Below, in pieces: positions 3,958 through 6,237 of a stretch of DNA of 6,237 nucleotides. Location: assembly GCA_944369635.1 (NCBI GenBank), contig CALVXL010000033.1, positions 1 through 6,237 on the forward strand, written 5' to 3'. The notes under the pieces are model-generated. The model had not been told where the DNA came from. It saw only the letters and a program-made list of their open reading frames with translations, and did not search any database. The stretch's first letter is position 1, and each line of letters starts with the position of its first letter. The position numbers and the translations under genes are program-made. This DNA comes from an uncultured Clostridia bacterium (GTDB lineage: Bacteria; Bacillota; Clostridia; Christensenellales; Borkfalkiaceae).

Positions 3958-5643
3958 TTATATTTTCGGCTTTTCGCTCATCATGTCCTTGATGGAATTT
4001 CCCGGCGCTACCATGGGCAGAATGAATTCGTCCATATCGATCTCCGCGTCGATGACGGCGGGAAGATTTTTCTCCAGCGCGGTTTTCAGCGCGGCATCGA
4101 ACTGCGCTTTGTCTGCAGCCCTGTATCCGTCTATCCCGTAGGCCTCGGCGAGCTTTACGAAATCGGGACCGCGGTCGAGCGTGGTTTCCGAATAGCGCTT
4201 GCCGTAGAACATCGTCTGCCATTGCCGCACGTTGCCCAGCGTATGATTATCCATAATGACGATGACGACGGGAATATTGTAGTGCTGCAACGTGCAAAGT
4301 TCGTTGCAGTTCATGCGGAAGCTCCCGTCGCCCGCAATGGCGATGACGGGATTTTTATCCTTGAGCGCAACCTTCGCGCCCATCGCCGCCCCCGTACCGA
4401 AGCCCATGGTGCCGAGCCCGCCCGACGTGATAAGCGTTCTCGGCCTTAAATATTTGCCGAACTGCGCCGTCCAAAGCTGGTTCTGCCCGACTTCCGTCGT
4501 GAGCACCGCCTTATCGTCGGTAAATTCGTAAATCTTCTTCAGAATATATTCGGGATTGAGCTTTGCCTTTTCACTATCTTTATGCGGAAAATCCGCTTTG
4601 TATGCCAGCGTTTCTTTCAGATACGAATCGTCGGTATGCTGTTTTATGCGTTTATTCAGCGCGGCAAGCACCCTCTTCGCGTCGCCGACAAGCTCCTGCG
4701 TGATCTTTACGTTTTTTCTGATCTCCGCCGCATCGATATCGATGTGAATGATCTTCGCGCTGTTGATAAAGCGCGCGGTATCCGACGTGACGCGGTCGGA
4801 AAAACGCATGCCGATCGCCACGACGACGTCCGCATTGTTGATACCGAGGTTCGAAGCCTTCGTGCCGTGCATGCCGATCATCCCGGTAAATTTTTCCGCC
4901 GTAGTCGGATAAGAACCGAGTCCCATCATCGTGGAAGCCACGGGACAGTTCAGCTTTTCGACAAATTCGTAAAGTTCCTTATCCGCACCCGAAGTGATGA
5001 CGCCGCCGCCGCTCACGACGAAAGGACGTTTCGCCCCGTCGAGCATTTCAACGGCCCTTGCCAGTTCGCGTTCCGCCGTAAATTCTTTCGGAACGTACAC
5101 GCGCGGCTTTTTCGGCTCGTATTCGCACACCTGTGCCGTGGCGTCCTTGGTGATGTCGATGAGCACAGGCCCCGGACGGCCTTCCTTTGCGATGTAAAAC
5201 GCTTCGCGCACGGTGTCGGCAAGTTCTTTCACGTTGCTGACGATATAATTATGTTTCGTGACGGGCATCGTGATGCCCGTAATGTCCACTTCCTGGAACG
5301 TATCGCGCCCCAAAAGGCTTTTCGCCACGTTGCAGGTGATGGCGACGACGGGCACGGAGTCCATGTACGCCGTGGCGATACCCGTGACGAGGTTGGTCGC
5401 CCCCGGCCCCGACGTTGCAAAACAGACGCCGACTTTGCCCGTAGCCCTCGCGTAACCGTCCGCCGCATGCGCCGCACCCTGTTCGTGAGCGGTAAGATAA
5501 TGCTTGATCTTGCCGTTCATCTTATAAAGTTCGTCGTAAATATTGAGAATGGTTCCGCCCGGGTAGCCGAATACCGTGTCGACGCCCTGTTCGATCAGGC
5601 ATTCCAGCACAATGCGGGCTCCGTTCAACATCTTTTTTTCCAT
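3958..5643 (-). CDS. ilvB: Acetolactate synthase (AHAS) large subunit
   Basis: A 561-residue thiamine-diphosphate enzyme that condenses two pyruvates, or pyruvate and 2-oxobutyrate, in the first common step of valine, leucine and isoleucine synthesis. Domain order is the usual one: N-terminal ThDP pyrimidine-binding domain (about 5-170) with catalytic Glu54 (AHEQGAAHAADG), central FAD-type domain (about 195-330; GMHGTKASN at 257-265, FSDRVTS at 281-287), and C-terminal PP-binding domain (about 385-535) with GDGSFRMN (438-445) to Asn466 (MDNHTLG) and the VRQWQ segment around Trp475. The tail MDEFILPMVAPGNS matches anabolic AHAS. ATG 5643 follows the purine-rich AAGGAAAAGG, which overlaps the ilvD stop, so translation is likely coupled to ilvD. 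The usual Gln of the MN-x-Q-EL motif is Asn (MNCNEL). No ilvN/ilvH regulatory subunit gene follows; it must lie elsewhere or be absent. Catabolic AlsS is less likely given the ilvD neighbour. Confidence 0.96.
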   Translation of the reverse strand: MEKKMLNGARIVLECLIEQGVDTVFGYPGGTILNIYDELYKMNGKIKHYLTAHEQGAAHAADGYARATGKVGVCFATSGPGATNLVTGIATAYMDSVPVVAITCNVAKSLLGRDTFQEVDITGITMPVTKHNYIVSNVKELADTVREAFYIAKEGRPGPVLIDITKDATAQVCEYEPKKPRVYVPKEFTAERELARAVEMLDGAKRPFVVSGGGVITSGADKELYEFVEKLNCPVASTMMGLGSYPTTAEKFTGMIGMHGTKASNLGINNADVVVAIGMRFSDRVTSDTARFINSAKIIHIDIDAAEIRKNVKITQELVGDAKRVLAALNKRIKQHTDDSYLKETLAYKADFPHKDSEKAKLNPEYILKKIYEFTDDKAVLTTEVGQNQLWTAQFGKYLRPRTLITSGGLGTMGFGTGAAMGAKVALKDKNPVIAIAGDGSFRMNCNELCTLQHYNIPVVIVIMDNHTLGNVRQWQTMFYGKRYSETTLDRGPDFVKLAEAYGIDGYRAADKAQFDAALKTALEKNLPAVIDAEIDMDEFILPMVAPGNSIKDMMSEKPKI

Positions 5644-5655
5644 ATCGCCTTTTCC

Positions 5656-6237
5656 TTATTTCAGAACCGCACCTTCGTCCGCCGAGGAAACGAGGCGCGC
5701 ATAGCGGCTGAGATAGCCGCTCGTTTGATGCACGACGGGTTTGAAATGCTTTCTTCTTTCTTCCAGCTCCTCGTCGCTCACCAGCAGATTCACGCTGTAA
5801 TTTTTCATATCGATGGCGATCTTGTCGCCGTTTTTAACAAGTCCGATGGGACCGCCGTCCGCCGCTTCGGGAGATACGTGCCCGATCGCCGCGCCGCGCG
5901 TCGCGCCGGAAAATCTTCCGTCGGTGATGAGCGCCACCGTCTTATCGAGCCCCATGCCGCAGATGGTAGCGGTGGGCATGAGCATTTCGCGCATACCGGG
6001 ACCGCCCTTCGGCCCCTCGTAACGGATTACGACGACGTCGCCCGACTTGACCGCGCCGCCCGTAATGCCTTTGATCGCCTCTTCCTCGCTGTCGAATACG
6101 ACCGCAGTGCCGGTATTCACCAGCATTTCGGGCGCTACCGCGCTGCGCTTGACCACGCAGCCGTGCGGCGCGAGATTGCCCTTTAAGATGGCGAGACCGC
6201 CCGTAGCGGAATACGGCTCGTCCATGGGACGAATGAC
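5656..6237 (-). CDS. ilvD: Dihydroxy-acid dehydratase, C-terminal part (runs off right edge)
   Basis: The last 193 codons of ilvD; the 5' part lies beyond the window. The enzyme is an Fe-S protein that dehydrates 2,3-dihydroxy-isovalerate and 2,3-dihydroxy-3-methylvalerate to the keto acids, two steps after acetolactate synthase. The visible part starts inside VIRPMDEPYS and has GNLAPHGCVVKRSAVA, YEGPKGGPGMREML, and the family signature LITDGRFSGATRGAAIGHVSPEA with the serine of DGRFSG proposed as the catalytic base. The Fe-S cysteines are in the missing N-terminal region. The start methionine at 6225 is internal, not a real start: the reading frame is open to the edge. The stop lies 12 nt before ilvB, so both belong to one operon, with ilvD first. 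Sequence is typical and shows no damage. Confidence 0.95.
   Translation of the reverse strand, partial: VIRPMDEPYSATGGLAILKGNLAPHGCVVKRSAVAPEMLVNTGTAVVFDSEEEAIKGITGGAVKSGDVVVIRYEGPKGGPGMREMLMPTATICGMGLDKTVALITDGRFSGATRGAAIGHVSPEAADGGPIGLVKNGDKIAIDMKNYSVNLLVSDEELEERRKHFKPVVHQTSGYLSRYARLVSSADEGAVLK

Noticed and set aside
3317..4141. A 274-codon plus-strand frame spanning mntP and the end of ilvB
   Set aside because: It runs antisense through mntP, across the ilvB terminator and into ilvB; no domain, no ribosome binding site and biased charged composition.
4582..6186. A 534-codon open frame on the plus strand crossing ilvB and ilvD
   Set aside because: It is antisense to two firmly identified genes, has no Shine-Dalgarno site before its ATG, and its product is rich in Arg, His and Asp with no recognisable domain. 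It reflects avoidance of TTA, CTA and TCA in one phase of the real genes.
1..6237. Mobile element, prophage, toxin-antitoxin, defence or biosynthetic gene system
   Set aside because: All six genes fall into common metabolic, transport or regulatory families; no transposase, integrase, terminal repeat, tRNA or defence domain is visible.

Overview
This window looks like chromosomal DNA from a member of the Bacillota, most likely a clostridial gut-type anaerobe. The evidence is the mixed GC content with A/T-rich intergenic DNA, strong Shine-Dalgarno sites, Firmicutes-style intrinsic terminators, a TTG start codon, and the clostridial flavour of the AHAS and MntP proteins. Lineage is an inference from sequence style; no rRNA or other marker gene is present.

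Left part (1-354): about 350 bp of A/T-rich intergenic DNA with no convincing gene. At its left end is a near-perfect MerR-family-type promoter reading leftwards out of the window: TTGACT, a 19-bp spacer containing a TGGAG-N4-CTCCA dyad, then TACAAT. Next comes a cluster of three degenerate direct repeats with the core GTC-N-ATTATTTTAC; the middle one is part of an inverted repeat ending in ATTTGTCGA/TCGACAAAT. The cluster is a candidate operator for the AraC-family regulator that follows. A plausible rightward promoter lies just upstream of that gene.

Centre left (355-3152, plus strand): an AraC-family regulator, then a TIM-barrel sugar phosphate isomerase/epimerase (TTG start) and a Gfo/Idh/MocA-family NAD(P)-dependent oxidoreductase that overlap by ATGA. 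The two enzymes are translationally coupled and lie behind an extended -10 promoter with no good -35, as expected of an activator-dependent promoter. The simplest reading is a small sugar- or polyol-conversion cassette switched on by its own regulator. The substrate cannot be read from the sequence, and no transporter or kinase is in the window. The block ends at a bidirectional intrinsic terminator followed by a second hairpin.

Centre right to end (3296-6237, minus strand): a branched-chain amino acid segment, ilvD (C-terminal part only; it runs off the right edge) followed after 12 nt by ilvB (acetolactate synthase large subunit). An intrinsic terminator follows, then mntP, a manganese efflux pump. 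No AHAS regulatory subunit (ilvN/ilvH) follows ilvB, and no yybP-ykoY-type manganese riboswitch fits in the short mntP leader. Most of the window is ordinary metabolism. The parts worth a second look are the regulatory DNA at 1-300, the small epimerase/oxidoreductase cassette, and the mutually exclusive hairpins between ilvB and mntP.
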